Of a stretch of 64,000 bases of DNA, positions 51,777 through 60,389 are shown one piece after another. How positions within the stretch are numbered: the stretch's first letter is position 1; every line of letters begins with the position of its first letter. The position numbers and the translations under genes were made by a program. The stretch comes from Rhodococcus sp. W8901 (GTDB lineage Bacteria > Actinomycetota > Actinomycetes > Mycobacteriales > Mycobacteriaceae), in contig NZ_CP054690.1 of the NCBI RefSeq assembly GCF_013348805.1, forward strand, positions 5,022,001 through 5,086,000, written 5' to 3'. The notes under the pieces were generated by a model. It did no database searches, was not told the origin of the DNA, and saw only the letters and a program-made list of their open reading frames with translations.

Positions 51777-53276
51777 GTGACGCAGGATGAATCGGGGGCT
51801 CCGATGACTTCGAAGGTCGAACCGCATTCCGGAAGAACCGATTCCGATCGGGGGTTCTTCGGACAGCCGTTCGCGTTGGCCAACCTGTTCGGCGTGGAGA
51901 TGTGGGAACGCTTCTCCTTCTACGGCATGCAGGGCATCCTGCTGTACTACCTGTACTACGAGGCGGACCAGGGCGGCTTGGGCCTCGACAAGGCCGCCGC
52001 CACGAGCATCGTCGGCGCCTACGGCGGCACGGTCTACCTGTCCACGATCGTCGGGGCGTGGATCGCGGACCGAATACTGGGATCCGAGCGGACGCTCTTC
52101 TACAGCGCGTGTCTGATCATGTTGGGCCACATCAGCCTGGCCGTACTTCCCGGGCTCGCCGGGGTCGGCGTCGGACTCGTGTTGATCGCGTTCGGCAGCG
52201 GCGGCCTCAAGGCGAACGCGACCTCCCTCGTCGGCGATCTGTACGCCCCGGACGACGAGCGTAGGGATGCGGGCTTCTCGATCTTCTACATGGGCATCAA
52301 CCTGGGTGGCCTGATCGGTCCGCTGCTGACCGGGTGGGCGCAGACGAACTGGGGATTCCACGTCGGCTTCGCCCTCGCCGCGGTGGGTATGGCGCTCGGC
52401 CTGATCCAGTACACGTTGGGGCGCAAGCGTCTACGCGGGATCGGCGACAGCGCGCCCAATCCCCTGCCCGTAGCCGACCGCCCCCGGGTGATGGTGCTCA
52501 CCATCGTGGTTCTAGTCGTCGTCGCGGCCCTGTCCCTGACGGGCGTGATCACGACCGGCAACCTCTCGGAGATCGTCGTCGCGCTGACCATCGTCGCGGC
52601 CGTCGCGTACTTCGCGGTGATCCTCACGAGCAGTCGGATCACCGGGACCGAGCGCAGCCGGGTGTTCGCATTCATCCCGATGTTCATTGCGAGCGCCGCG
52701 TTCTGGTCGCTGTTCCAGCAGCAGTTCACGACCGTGGCGATCTACGCCGACAAGAGACTGGACCGCAACCTGTTCGGTTGGGAGTTCCCGCCCACCTGGG
52801 TGCAGTCGATCAACCCCGTGTTCATCATCATCTTCGCCGGGGTGTTCGCGGCGGCGTGGACCAAACTCGGTTCCCGCCAGCCGTCGTCGCCGATCAAGTT
52901 CGCGCTCGGCACCGGCATCATGGGCGTCGCGTTCCTGTGCTTCATCCCGATGTCCGGCGGAGGCGCCAACAGCGCACCGCTGTTGGGCCTCGCCGGCATC
53001 CTGCTGCTGTTCACCTTCGCCGAACTGCTGCTGTCCCCCGTCGGACTGTCGCTGTCCACCAAGCTGGCCCCCGCGGTGTTCCACACGCAGATGGTGGCGC
53101 TGTTCTTCCTGTCGGTGGCCCTGGGCTCGAGCCTCGCCGGCACCCTCTCGGGCTACTACGACGAGAGCAACGAGGTGCCGTACTTCGCCACGGTCGGACT
53201 GGCGTCCATCGGCATCGGTGTCCTGCTGGCGATCCTGTCGCCGTGGATCCGGAAGCTGATGCGCGGCGTGCACTGA
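51777..53276 (+). CDS. POT-family proton-coupled oligopeptide transporter
   Basis: The 499-residue MFS protein of the PTR2/POT family imports di- and tripeptides with protons. It has the ExxER motif in helix 1 (GVEMWERFSFYGMQGILLYY), GAWIADRILGSERT after helix 2, and FYMGINLGGLIGPLLTGWAQ with the PTR2 signature region. About 14 helices are predicted. GTG 51777 (after GAGG) is taken as the start; an ATG nine codons on, behind GGGGG, is equally possible. Confidence 0.9.
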   Translation: MTQDESGAPMTSKVEPHSGRTDSDRGFFGQPFALANLFGVEMWERFSFYGMQGILLYYLYYEADQGGLGLDKAAATSIVGAYGGTVYLSTIVGAWIADRILGSERTLFYSACLIMLGHISLAVLPGLAGVGVGLVLIAFGSGGLKANATSLVGDLYAPDDERRDAGFSIFYMGINLGGLIGPLLTGWAQTNWGFHVGFALAAVGMALGLIQYTLGRKRLRGIGDSAPNPLPVADRPRVMVLTIVVLVVVAALSLTGVITTGNLSEIVVALTIVAAVAYFAVILTSSRITGTERSRVFAFIPMFIASAAFWSLFQQQFTTVAIYADKRLDRNLFGWEFPPTWVQSINPVFIIIFAGVFAAAWTKLGSRQPSSPIKFALGTGIMGVAFLCFIPMSGGGANSAPLLGLAGILLLFTFAELLLSPVGLSLSTKLAPAVFHTQMVALFFLSVALGSSLAGTLSGYYDESNEVPYFATVGLASIGIGVLLAILSPWIRKLMRGVH

Positions 53277-53285
53277 CCGCCGTCG

Positions 53286-53834
53286 TCACAACACGGTGCC
53301 GTCGACGGGTTCGATCTCCACGCAATACCAGTCGACGCTCTCACCCCGCCCGGCGTCGAAGGTCTGGACCCGGTCCCACGGCGGCACGGACCGGAACCGC
53401 AGCGACCCGGATCGCAGACTGGCGCCGTCGTACCATCCGGGTCGGCTGGGGGTCCGGTAGGGCCGGACCAGAACACCGGTGCGGACGATCCGGCCGCGAA
53501 CCTTCGATCGGAGCCGGGACGTCGCCCAGGCGTAACGGTCGAACATCGGGGTCCCGGACAGCAGGACCGCGGACCCCGCCCCGTCCCGGGCCTTCGCCAA
53601 CACCGATCCCAGTGCCCCCAGGTCGAGGACGCAATGCGGACCGTCGTCGTCTCCGACGACGCCTGCGACATCGGTGGAGAGAATTTCGCCGGGAAGGGGG
53701 CTGTCCTGGATCTCGGTGCCGGCGTCGAACCAGACGGCCGAGCCCTCGATCACGTCGCCGACACGCAGTGCGTCGTAGCCGGGTTCGAGGTCGACGAGCA
53801 TCCACAGGGTCCGACGCGCGTCGGTTGTCATCAT
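53286..53834 (-). CDS. Hypothetical cytoplasmic protein
   Basis: The 182-residue product starts at one of two consecutive ATGs (53834 or 53831) behind GGGGAGCG. It has no signal peptide or membrane segment and is rich in Asp, Gly and Arg, with a beta-rich pattern (LWMLVDLEPGYDALRVGDVI, RIVRTGVLVRPYRTPSRPGW, WYCVEIEPVDG). I recognise no domain. It is convergent with the peptide transporter, ten bases away, and lies 81 bases downstream of the SDR gene on the same strand. Confidence 0.6.
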   Translation of the reverse strand: MMTTDARRTLWMLVDLEPGYDALRVGDVIEGSAVWFDAGTEIQDSPLPGEILSTDVAGVVGDDDGPHCVLDLGALGSVLAKARDGAGSAVLLSGTPMFDRYAWATSRLRSKVRGRIVRTGVLVRPYRTPSRPGWYDGASLRSGSLRFRSVPPWDRVQTFDAGRGESVDWYCVEIEPVDGTVL

Positions 53835-53914
53835 CGCTCCCCGCGCACTCGGAAGATCCGATGGTCGACGCCATCGGGCGCGGGGTCACCTACCGGCGAC
53901 GATACCCACTCCCG

Positions 53915-54652
53915 TCAGGCCTCGTACCCCGATGTGCCCGCCCGGCTCAGCACCAGCTTCGACAGCACCGCCCGGTCCGACAGGCGCAGCACGACGTCGG
54001 CCAGTTCGACGACGTCGTTCACCGTCAGCATCGTCTCGGCCGGGATGCGGTCCTTGGTCCACTCCGACATGTCGGTGTCGACGTAGGCCGGGGCGATCGC
54101 GGTCCCGGCGATCCCGTTGCCGGACTCCTCCAGGTTGAGGGTCTCGACGAGCGAGATCAGCGCGGCCTTGGTCGCCCCGTACACCGCGAGGTTCGCTTCC
54201 GCGTACACGCCCGTGATGGACGAGATGGCAACCACTTTCGCGCCTCGGCCGGGATTGTCGGCAGCGCCCTTGCGCAGCAGCGGCACCGACCGTTGCAGCA
54301 ACGCGAAGGGAGCCGCGAAGTTCACGGCGACGGTCTTGTCGAACCGCCGCATCGGAAACTCCGCGACGGCCCCAGCGGTGCCCACGCCGGCGTTGAGGAC
54401 GAGCGCGCGCATCGACCCGAACCGGTCCTCGTGTGCCCCCGCGATCGACGCGGCCGCCTCGGGATCGGCCATGTCCGCGGCGACGGCCACGACGTCGGGT
54501 GCCCCCGCCGCCCGCAGGTCCGCGGCGACCGCGTCGAGGCGCGACTGGTCCCGGGCGGTGACGGTGAGGGCGTAGCCCTGGCCCGCGAGACGCTGCGCGA
54601 TGCCCAACCCGATGCCGCGGGACGCTCCAGTGATCAGTGCACTGTTGGTCAT
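53915..54652 (-). CDS. SDR-family oxidoreductase of the acyl-CoA dehydrogenase operon
   Basis: The 245-residue classical SDR has the motif ALITGASRGIGLGIAQ, NAGVG, a catalytic Ser (VVAISSITGVYAE) and YGATK. The ATG overlaps the stop codon of the phosphotransferase-like gene (ATGA), so it is the third gene of a tightly coupled operon. It probably acts on an acyl-CoA-derived alcohol or ketone; the substrate is not known. Confidence 0.85.
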   Translation of the reverse strand: MTNSALITGASRGIGLGIAQRLAGQGYALTVTARDQSRLDAVAADLRAAGAPDVVAVAADMADPEAAASIAGAHEDRFGSMRALVLNAGVGTAGAVAEFPMRRFDKTVAVNFAAPFALLQRSVPLLRKGAADNPGRGAKVVAISSITGVYAEANLAVYGATKAALISLVETLNLEESGNGIAGTAIAPAYVDTDMSEWTKDRIPAETMLTVNDVVELADVVLRLSDRAVLSKLVLSRAGTSGYEA

Positions 54653-55680
54653 CGTGTTCCCTCTCCCAGGGCAGCGAGACCGGCCGCGACCAGCGGCGGT
54701 ACGGCCTCGTGCGCCTGCGCGAATCCCTCTCCCGTGGTGGCGCCCTCACGGTGGCGATGCGTGATGCCCTCGGCGATCACCGCCAGTTTGAAGTTCGCGA
54801 GCCCCAGGTAGAACGACCAGTGGTCGATGGCCCTGCCGGTGGTGGTGGCGTACTTCTGCGCGAGGTCGTCGGTGGACGGCAGCCTGGTGCTCGTCCACGC
54901 GGCGGGTTCGCCGAGGATGACGTCGAGCGCGGGATGCCGGTAGACGCACATCTGGGCCAGATCGGAGAGCGGGTCGCCGAGTGTCGACATCTCCCAGTCC
55001 ACCACCGCCACAACTCGTCCGGGATCGTCGGTGGCGACGAGGGTGTTGTCGATCCGGTAGTCGCCGTGCACGATCGCGGACTGCGACGTGGCCGGGATGG
55101 CGTCCGCGAGCAGTCCGTGCAGCCGTTCCAGGTCCGGCAGTTCGCGGGTCTTGACCCGCTCCCACTGCCGCGCCCACAGCGCGACCTGCCGGGTCAGATA
55201 CCCGTCGGGCCGACCGAACTTCTCGAGACCCACCGCCCGGTAGTCCACATCGTGCAGCGCCGCGAGCACTCGCACCAGTTCGTCGGTGCACGAGGCGATC
55301 TCGACGTCGCTCAGGGTCGCGAGATCGTCGACGGTCCGGATCACCCGGCTGTCGACGAATCCGGTGACCGCGAACGGGGCGCCCATCACCGACTCGTCCT
55401 CGCACAGCACCACGGTGGGCGCCACCGGCACCGGCGAGTCCTGCAGTGCGGCGCACACACGGTACTCCCGCGCGACGTCGTGCGCCGACGGCGTCAGGCC
55501 CGCGGTCGGGGGCCGCCGCAGCACCCACTGCGACGCGTCGTCGAACACCCGGTAGGTGAGGTTCGACTTGCCCCCGGAGATCAGTTCGGCACGAAGATCA
55601 CCGGTGGTGGACACCTCGGACTCGGCGAAGAACCGTTGCAGTGCAACCAGGTCCAGCCCATCCAGCCGCGCCGCGGTCAC
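54649..55680 (-). CDS. Aminoglycoside-phosphotransferase-like kinase associated with acyl-CoA dehydrogenase
   Basis: The 343-residue APH-fold protein has a P-loop-like ISGGKSNLTYRVF, the catalytic Brenner motif IVHGDYRIDNTLV and the metal motif AVVDWEMSTLGDPLSDLA. These proteins are regularly encoded beside acyl-CoA dehydrogenases and are fused to them in ACAD10/11, which phosphorylate 4-hydroxyacyl-CoAs to allow their conversion. The GTG start overlaps the dehydrogenase stop codon (GTGA). The arrangement suggests a split ACAD10/11-like system rather than antibiotic resistance. Confidence 0.85.
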   Translation of the reverse strand: MTAARLDGLDLVALQRFFAESEVSTTGDLRAELISGGKSNLTYRVFDDASQWVLRRPPTAGLTPSAHDVAREYRVCAALQDSPVPVAPTVVLCEDESVMGAPFAVTGFVDSRVIRTVDDLATLSDVEIASCTDELVRVLAALHDVDYRAVGLEKFGRPDGYLTRQVALWARQWERVKTRELPDLERLHGLLADAIPATSQSAIVHGDYRIDNTLVATDDPGRVVAVVDWEMSTLGDPLSDLAQMCVYRHPALDVILGEPAAWTSTRLPSTDDLAQKYATTTGRAIDHWSFYLGLANFKLAVIAEGITHRHREGATTGEGFAQAHEAVPPLVAAGLAALGEGTR

Positions 55681-56891
55681 GACCGGCCTTCCTCGCGGGC
55701 GGCACGCTTCGCCTTGCCCACGGCGCGCTTGGCCAGTGCCCAGCGGTGCACCTCGGACGGACCGTCGTAGACACGGAACGGACGCACCTCGCGGGACAGA
55801 CGGGCCAGCGGCAGATCGCCGGACACGCCCATGCCGCCGCACATCTGGATCGAGCGGTCGACGATACGGAAGATCGCCTCGGATCCGAAGGCCTTCGCGA
55901 TCGAGGTCGAGTCCGACGCGGTCTCCCCGCGGTCGAGTTCCCAGCATGCGCTGACCAGCAGGGCGCGCGTGGCGGCGATGTCGATCTCGTTGTCGGCGAC
56001 CATCTTCTGGATCATGCCGAGATCGCCGAGCCGGGACCCGAAGCCCTCACGCTTCGCGACGTACGCGACCGCGACGTCGTGCCCGCGGCGCGCCGCGCCG
56101 AGCCACCGCATCACGTGCGTCATGCGGGCGGGGCCGAGCCGGACCTGCGCGTAGGCGAAGCCCTCGTCGACGGCCCCCAAGACGGCCTCGTCCGGCACGA
56201 ACAGATCCTCGAAGAACACCTCGCAGTGGCCGCCGATCATCGCGCGGTCGAGCGTGTCGATGTGCCGACCCACCCGGATTCCCGGCGCGGACGCGGGCGC
56301 GAGGAACATCGTCGCACCGCCGCGGTCACCGGGCGCTCCGGACGTGCGGGCCATGATGATGAAGAAGCCGGCACCGTCCGCACCGGTGATGAACCACTTG
56401 TGGCCGTTGATCTTCCATCCGCCCGGCGCCTTCTCGGCGCGCGTCGTCAGCGCCGCGGGGTCGGAGCCCGCGCCCGGCGCGGGTTCGGTCATCGCGAATG
56501 CCGAGCGCACCTCGCCGCGAGCGAGCGGCCCCAGGAACTGCTCCTTCTGCGCCGCGTCCGCGACGTGTGCGAGCAGGTGCACGTTGCCCTCGTCGGGCGC
56601 CCCGATGTTCAGGGCCGTCGGCCCGAACAGCGAGTACCCGGCGGCCTCGAACACCGGCGCGCGATCGCTCATGTCGAGACCGAGACCGCCGTATTCGACG
56701 GGCGCGTGCGGGGCCAGCAGCCCTCGCCCCTTCGCCTCGGCCTGGAGTTCGACGCGCAACGCGTCGCCTCCGGCCGCGGTGATATCGCCACTATGGGCAT
56801 CCTCGATCGGCAGGACCACGTCCCGCACGAACTCGCTGGTGCGCTCGATGAGCGCATCCACCTCGGGCGAGTACGACAGATCAACAGCCAC
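55677..56891 (-). CDS. Acyl-CoA dehydrogenase
   Basis: The 404-residue flavoprotein starts at GTG 56891, after GGAGGTGTGGC. It has the signature AFAMTEPAPGAGSDPAALTT, the FAD/substrate segment WKINGHKWFITGADG and QMCGGMGVSGDLPLARLSRE, followed by a C-terminal helix ending in a basic tail. It is the first gene of a dehydrogenase-kinase-SDR operon that resembles a split ACAD10/11 pathway for hydroxy fatty acids. A perfect 20-bp palindrome lies 32 bases upstream. Confidence 0.92.
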   Translation of the reverse strand: MAVDLSYSPEVDALIERTSEFVRDVVLPIEDAHSGDITAAGGDALRVELQAEAKGRGLLAPHAPVEYGGLGLDMSDRAPVFEAAGYSLFGPTALNIGAPDEGNVHLLAHVADAAQKEQFLGPLARGEVRSAFAMTEPAPGAGSDPAALTTRAEKAPGGWKINGHKWFITGADGAGFFIIMARTSGAPGDRGGATMFLAPASAPGIRVGRHIDTLDRAMIGGHCEVFFEDLFVPDEAVLGAVDEGFAYAQVRLGPARMTHVMRWLGAARRGHDVAVAYVAKREGFGSRLGDLGMIQKMVADNEIDIAATRALLVSACWELDRGETASDSTSIAKAFGSEAIFRIVDRSIQMCGGMGVSGDLPLARLSREVRPFRVYDGPSEVHRWALAKRAVGKAKRAAREEGRS

Positions 56892-56923
56892 GCCACACCT
56901 CCGACTACCGGCTACTACCTTAC

Positions 56924-56943
56924 GACCGAGCGATCGCTCGGTC
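56924..56943. promoter_or_regulatory. Perfect 20-bp palindrome GACCGAGCGATCGCTCGGTC
   Basis: The palindrome lies in the promoter region of the acyl-CoA dehydrogenase operon and, divergently, the M48-type peptidase gene. The size and form are typical of a TetR-type operator. The TetR gene at 58142 is the nearest candidate partner. Confidence 0.6.
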
Positions 56944-57067
56944 GGTCTGGATTACGGTCGCACAGCGACAACTCCCCGTCAAGCCCCGACCCACCGTCGT
57001 ACCGAATCGAACCCGACAAACCGACCAGTAGCTACTGTGGTGGACGACCATCGACGAGGAGGACGAT

Positions 57068-58126
57068 GTGACCACCAGCCCGGATCGCACGCGAATCGAG
57101 TTCCCCGGCATCAGCTCGCGCGCGTGGGAGCACCCCGCGGACCGTGCAGCTCTTGTCACACTGCGCACCCTGAAGGGTTTCGGCACCATCGTGCGCACGT
57201 TGTCGGGGTTGCTGCAGGAACGGCAGCACCGCCTGATGTACCTCGCCACCTCGATCCGCGTCGACGAACGGCAGTTCCCGGATCTTCACGACCTACTACG
57301 TGACTGCGTCGAGATACTGGGGGCCGAGGAGACGCCCGAGCTGTTCGTCCTGCAGTCCCCGGCGGTCAATTCGTTCACGATCGGCATGGACAAGCCGTTC
57401 ATCGTGGTGACCACCGGGCTGCTCGATGTCATGAACTACGAGGAACAGCGCTTCGTCATCGGCCACGAGCTGGGTCACGCGCTGTCCGGGCACGCGGTGT
57501 ACCGCACCATCCTGCTGCACCTGATGCGGCTGGCCGGCACGATCGGCTGGGTCCCGGTCGGCGGTTGGGCCCTGCGAGCGATCATCGCGGGGCTGATGGA
57601 GTGGCAGCGCAAGTCGGAACTGTCGGGCGATCGGGCGGGCCTGCTGTGCAGTCAGGACGTGCACACCGCGTTGCGGGTCCAGATGAAGCTGGCCGGCGGT
57701 TCGCGGGTCAGCGAGATCGACCCCGACGCGTTCCTCGCGCAGGCCGCCGAGTACGACGCGAGCGGCGACCTGCGCGACGGGGTGCTCAAGCTGCTGAACA
57801 TCGAACTGCTGTCCCACCCGTTCTCGGTGCTCCGGGCGGCCGAGCTGAAGCGGTGGGTGGACGACGGCGAGTACGCGCAGGTTCTGCGCGGCGAGTACCC
57901 GCACCGATCGACGGACGACGATGCCCGGATCGGCGACGAGTTCCGCAATGCCGCCAAGACCTACAAGCAGAACTTCGATCAGTCCGACGACCCGCTGATC
58001 CGCGTCCTGCGTGACGTCGGCAGCGGGCTCGGCGACGCCGTCGGTGCCGTCGGGCACGGCGTCGGCGAGGTCGCGGCCGACATCAAGGAACGATTCTCAC
58101 ACTGGCGCAGAGGCTCCGGCGACTGA
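57068..58126 (+). CDS. M48-family zinc metalloprotease
   Basis: The 352-residue protein starts at GTG 57068, after GAGGAGGACGAT. It has the catalytic HELGH motif at residues 133-137 (FVIGHELGHALSGHAVY) and a further metal-ligand candidate in SGDRAGLLC. One or two hydrophobic stretches flank the motif (~140-180). The C-terminal tail is charged and ends in an Arg-rich stretch. It is an HtpX/Ste24-like peptidase, probably membrane-associated and acting in envelope protein quality control. It is divergent from the acyl-CoA dehydrogenase. Confidence 0.82.
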   Translation: MTTSPDRTRIEFPGISSRAWEHPADRAALVTLRTLKGFGTIVRTLSGLLQERQHRLMYLATSIRVDERQFPDLHDLLRDCVEILGAEETPELFVLQSPAVNSFTIGMDKPFIVVTTGLLDVMNYEEQRFVIGHELGHALSGHAVYRTILLHLMRLAGTIGWVPVGGWALRAIIAGLMEWQRKSELSGDRAGLLCSQDVHTALRVQMKLAGGSRVSEIDPDAFLAQAAEYDASGDLRDGVLKLLNIELLSHPFSVLRAAELKRWVDDGEYAQVLRGEYPHRSTDDDARIGDEFRNAAKTYKQNFDQSDDPLIRVLRDVGSGLGDAVGAVGHGVGEVAADIKERFSHWRRGSGD

Positions 58127-58141
58127 CCCGTACACCATCTC

Positions 58142-58777
58142 CTACTCGGCGACCGGCGCCGACGAGCAATCGGCGCCGACCGCGCCCCGGGCGATCGCGC
58201 TGTAGCGCTCGACCACCTCGTCGGGGCTGAGCGGTCCGTCGGGCCGGTACCAGCTGGCGACCGCGACACAGAGCGTGGCGACGGCGCGGCTCGCGTCGCC
58301 CGGGTAGGGGGTGTCGAAGTCACCGGCCTGCACCCCGGCCAGGATGACGGCGTCGAGCATCCGCTGCTGTTCGTCACGCATCGCGACGTACTCGGCGCGA
58401 CCTTCCGGCTCCATGCTGCGCATCTCGGTGGAGGCGACGAACGCCTGCTCGCGCCGGAACATGTGGAAGCGCAACAGCGATTCGACGACGGCGTCGAACT
58501 GCTCGCGCGGCAACGGCCCCGCCTCGGCGAGCGCCCGCCGGCTGCGGTCGAGCAGGTCCGTCATGATCACCTGAGTCAGCGCCACCAGCATCGACTGCTT
58601 CGACGGGTAGTGGTGGTACAGCCCCGGCACCGACAGCCCGGCCCGCGCGGCAATCTCCCGAATCGACGAACCCTCGTAGCCGCGCTCGGCGAACAGTTCC
58701 AGCGCCGCTGCGAGCGGGCCGGGCAGCGCCGCGTCCCCGTAGAGCCGCCACGATCCCGGTGCCACGTCCGATGTCAT
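58142..58777 (-). CDS. TetR-family transcriptional regulator
   Basis: The 211-residue protein starts at ATG 58777 after GGTGGGGGC. The TetR helix-turn-helix is clear (GYEGSSIREIAARAGLSVPG followed by LYHHYPSKQSMLVALTQV) and the effector domain is helical. It is convergent with the M48-type gene and divergent from the dioxygenase gene at 58924. Its operator could be the 20-bp palindrome at 56924 or the AT-rich repeats at 58833. Confidence 0.85.
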   Translation of the reverse strand: MTSDVAPGSWRLYGDAALPGPLAAALELFAERGYEGSSIREIAARAGLSVPGLYHHYPSKQSMLVALTQVIMTDLLDRSRRALAEAGPLPREQFDAVVESLLRFHMFRREQAFVASTEMRSMEPEGRAEYVAMRDEQQRMLDAVILAGVQAGDFDTPYPGDASRAVATLCVAVASWYRPDGPLSPDEVVERYSAIARGAVGADCSSAPVAE

Positions 58778-58832
58778 GCCCCCACCGTATTCACGACGCC
58801 CTGCCGTGTGCGACTCCGCCCGGCGCCGACAT

Positions 58833-58864
58833 CCCAAATATTAATTGGGCTTGCCAATGATTGG
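58833..58864. promoter_or_regulatory. AT-rich inverted repeats before the dioxygenase gene
   Basis: CCCAA-ATATTAA-TTGGG (58833-58849) and CCAATGATTGG (58854-58864) lie side by side about 60-90 bases upstream of the dioxygenase ATG. They resemble MarR- or TetR-type operators and contrast with the GC-rich surroundings. Confidence 0.5.
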
Positions 58865-58923
58865 ATTACCCGTGTAACTTCGGCGACCAATCCACTTCCA
58901 CCGTCCCCGAAGGAGATCGGCCG

Positions 58924-59856
58924 ATGATCCAGGAACTGTCGTACATCGGAATCGCGTCACCGCGATCGGAGGACTGGCGCGCCTACGGCACACGACAACT
59001 CGGCGCGATGCTGACCGACGACGGACCCGACGGCGCGGTCCGGCTCGCGGTGGACGACGTCAGCTACCGGATCGCGGTCCATCCCGGAGAGCAGGACGAA
59101 TTCCTCTACGCCGGTTGGGGAATGGCGAACGAAACCGATCTGCAAAGCTTCGTCGAGAAGCTCGAGACACACGGCGTCGTCGTGCACACCGGTGACGCCA
59201 CATTGCTCGCCGAGCGACAAGTCGCCGAGCTGTCGTGGTTCGAGGATCCGTGGGGGATCCGGCACGAACTGTCCTGGGGCAAGCTCGCGACCCCCCTGTC
59301 GTTCACTCCGGGACGCCCCATGCGCGGCGGCTTCGTCACTGGCGATCAGGGCCTCGGACACGTCGTGTTCCAGGTACCGGATCTCGACGAGGCCAACCGG
59401 TTCTACGTCGATGTCCTCGGCTTCCGCCTGTCGGACCGCATCGCCACCGATCGGTACACGGTGCGCTTCTACCACGTCAACGGCCGCCATCATTCGCTCG
59501 CGCTCGCGGAGCTACCGGGGTATGTCGGGTTCAACCACCTCATGCTCGAGGTCGAGAACATCGACGATCTCGGCACCGCGATCGACCTGCTCGACGAGAC
59601 GGGAACGGAGGTGATGCAGACACTCGGCCGGCACACGAACGACCTCATGACGTCGATCTACATCAGTTCACCGTCGGGCCTGCAGATCGAATACGGCCAC
59701 GGGGGCCTGGTCGTCGACGACCTGAGTTGGATTGCCCGCACGTACGACCAACCGAGTTACTGGGGACACCGGCGGCCCGCGTCGAGCCGTTCCCGCGTCC
59801 CAGGAATCGTCCGGCCGGCCCCGGAGCCAGCCGACGCGAACGCCGCGATTCCGTGA
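58924..59856 (+). CDS. Type I extradiol dioxygenase (VOC superfamily)
   Basis: The 310-residue protein has two tandem vicinal-oxygen-chelate modules, as in 2,3-dihydroxybiphenyl 1,2-dioxygenase. The metal ligands expected of active enzymes are His146 (GLGHVVFQV), His205 (GFNHLMLEV) and Glu256 (SGLQIEYGHG). A catalytic-type His190 and the RHTNDLMTSIY segment are also present. It would cleave an aromatic diol next to a hydroxyl using Fe(II) and oxygen. ATG 58924 follows GAAGGAGATCGGCCG. No other ring-degradation gene is adjacent; the flanking regulators are TetR and MarR. Confidence 0.87.
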   Translation: MIQELSYIGIASPRSEDWRAYGTRQLGAMLTDDGPDGAVRLAVDDVSYRIAVHPGEQDEFLYAGWGMANETDLQSFVEKLETHGVVVHTGDATLLAERQVAELSWFEDPWGIRHELSWGKLATPLSFTPGRPMRGGFVTGDQGLGHVVFQVPDLDEANRFYVDVLGFRLSDRIATDRYTVRFYHVNGRHHSLALAELPGYVGFNHLMLEVENIDDLGTAIDLLDETGTEVMQTLGRHTNDLMTSIYISSPSGLQIEYGHGGLVVDDLSWIARTYDQPSYWGHRRPASSRSRVPGIVRPAPEPADANAAIP

Positions 59857-59867
59857 GCCGGGACGGC

Positions 59868-60332
59868 TCAGTCGCGGCAGCCGGAAGGCTCCTCCAGGTT
59901 CGAGATCCAGTCGACGGCCTCGCCGAGAACAGCGCGGTGGCTCGGGGACAGTCCGCCGAACACCGCCTCCTCGACCTCGTCCAGGGCCCGGTCTGCGTCG
60001 ACCAATGTCGCACGCCCCTGGTCGGTGATGGAGACGATCTGGCGGCGACGATCCTCAGGATCGCGCTCCCGGACAATGTCCTGTGACTTCTGCAGCCCGT
60101 CCAGGTAAGCGACGATGTCTCCCGGGTCGAGCACCACCCGTGAAGCAAGTTCCTTCTGGTGGCACGGGCCCAGTTCGTTCAGGATGCTGAGAATCGCGTG
60201 CTGGTTGGGAAGCAGACCCACCTCGGACAGCTTCGCGCCGTAGACCTGCCGCACCTTCAGTGCCGACTTCACGAACCCGTATCCGAGTCTGTCCGCGAGC
60301 GGCGGCGTCTCGGAACGGCGTGTGGATGGCAT
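59868..60332 (-). CDS. MarR-family transcriptional regulator
   Basis: The 154-residue protein is a winged-helix MarR protein (HAILSILNELGPCHQKELAS, then VVLDPGDIVAYLDGLQKSQD, and the wing DRRRQIVSITDQGRA). It is convergent with the dioxygenase gene, 11 bases apart. ATG 60332 has no Shine-Dalgarno sequence; a TATACT hexamer ends six bases upstream, so the mRNA is probably leaderless. It may regulate the dioxygenase gene. Confidence 0.85.
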   Translation of the reverse strand: MPSTRRSETPPLADRLGYGFVKSALKVRQVYGAKLSEVGLLPNQHAILSILNELGPCHQKELASRVVLDPGDIVAYLDGLQKSQDIVRERDPEDRRRQIVSITDQGRATLVDADRALDEVEEAVFGGLSPSHRAVLGEAVDWISNLEEPSGCRD

Positions 60333-60338
60333 GGGGCG

Positions 60339-60344
60339 AGTATA
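60339..60344 (-). promoter_or_regulatory. -10 hexamer TATACT of the MarR gene
   Basis: A near-consensus -10 separated from the MarR ATG by only six bases implies a leaderless transcript. Confidence 0.5.
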
Positions 60345-60389
60345 GAGAGCAGAGCAGCCATCCCTATCGGCTCACTTCACTCACTTCAC

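Noticed and set aside
54649-55680. Aminoglycoside resistance gene
   Set aside because: The APH motifs are real, but the gene is translationally coupled to an acyl-CoA dehydrogenase and SDR, a known metabolic context of such kinases.
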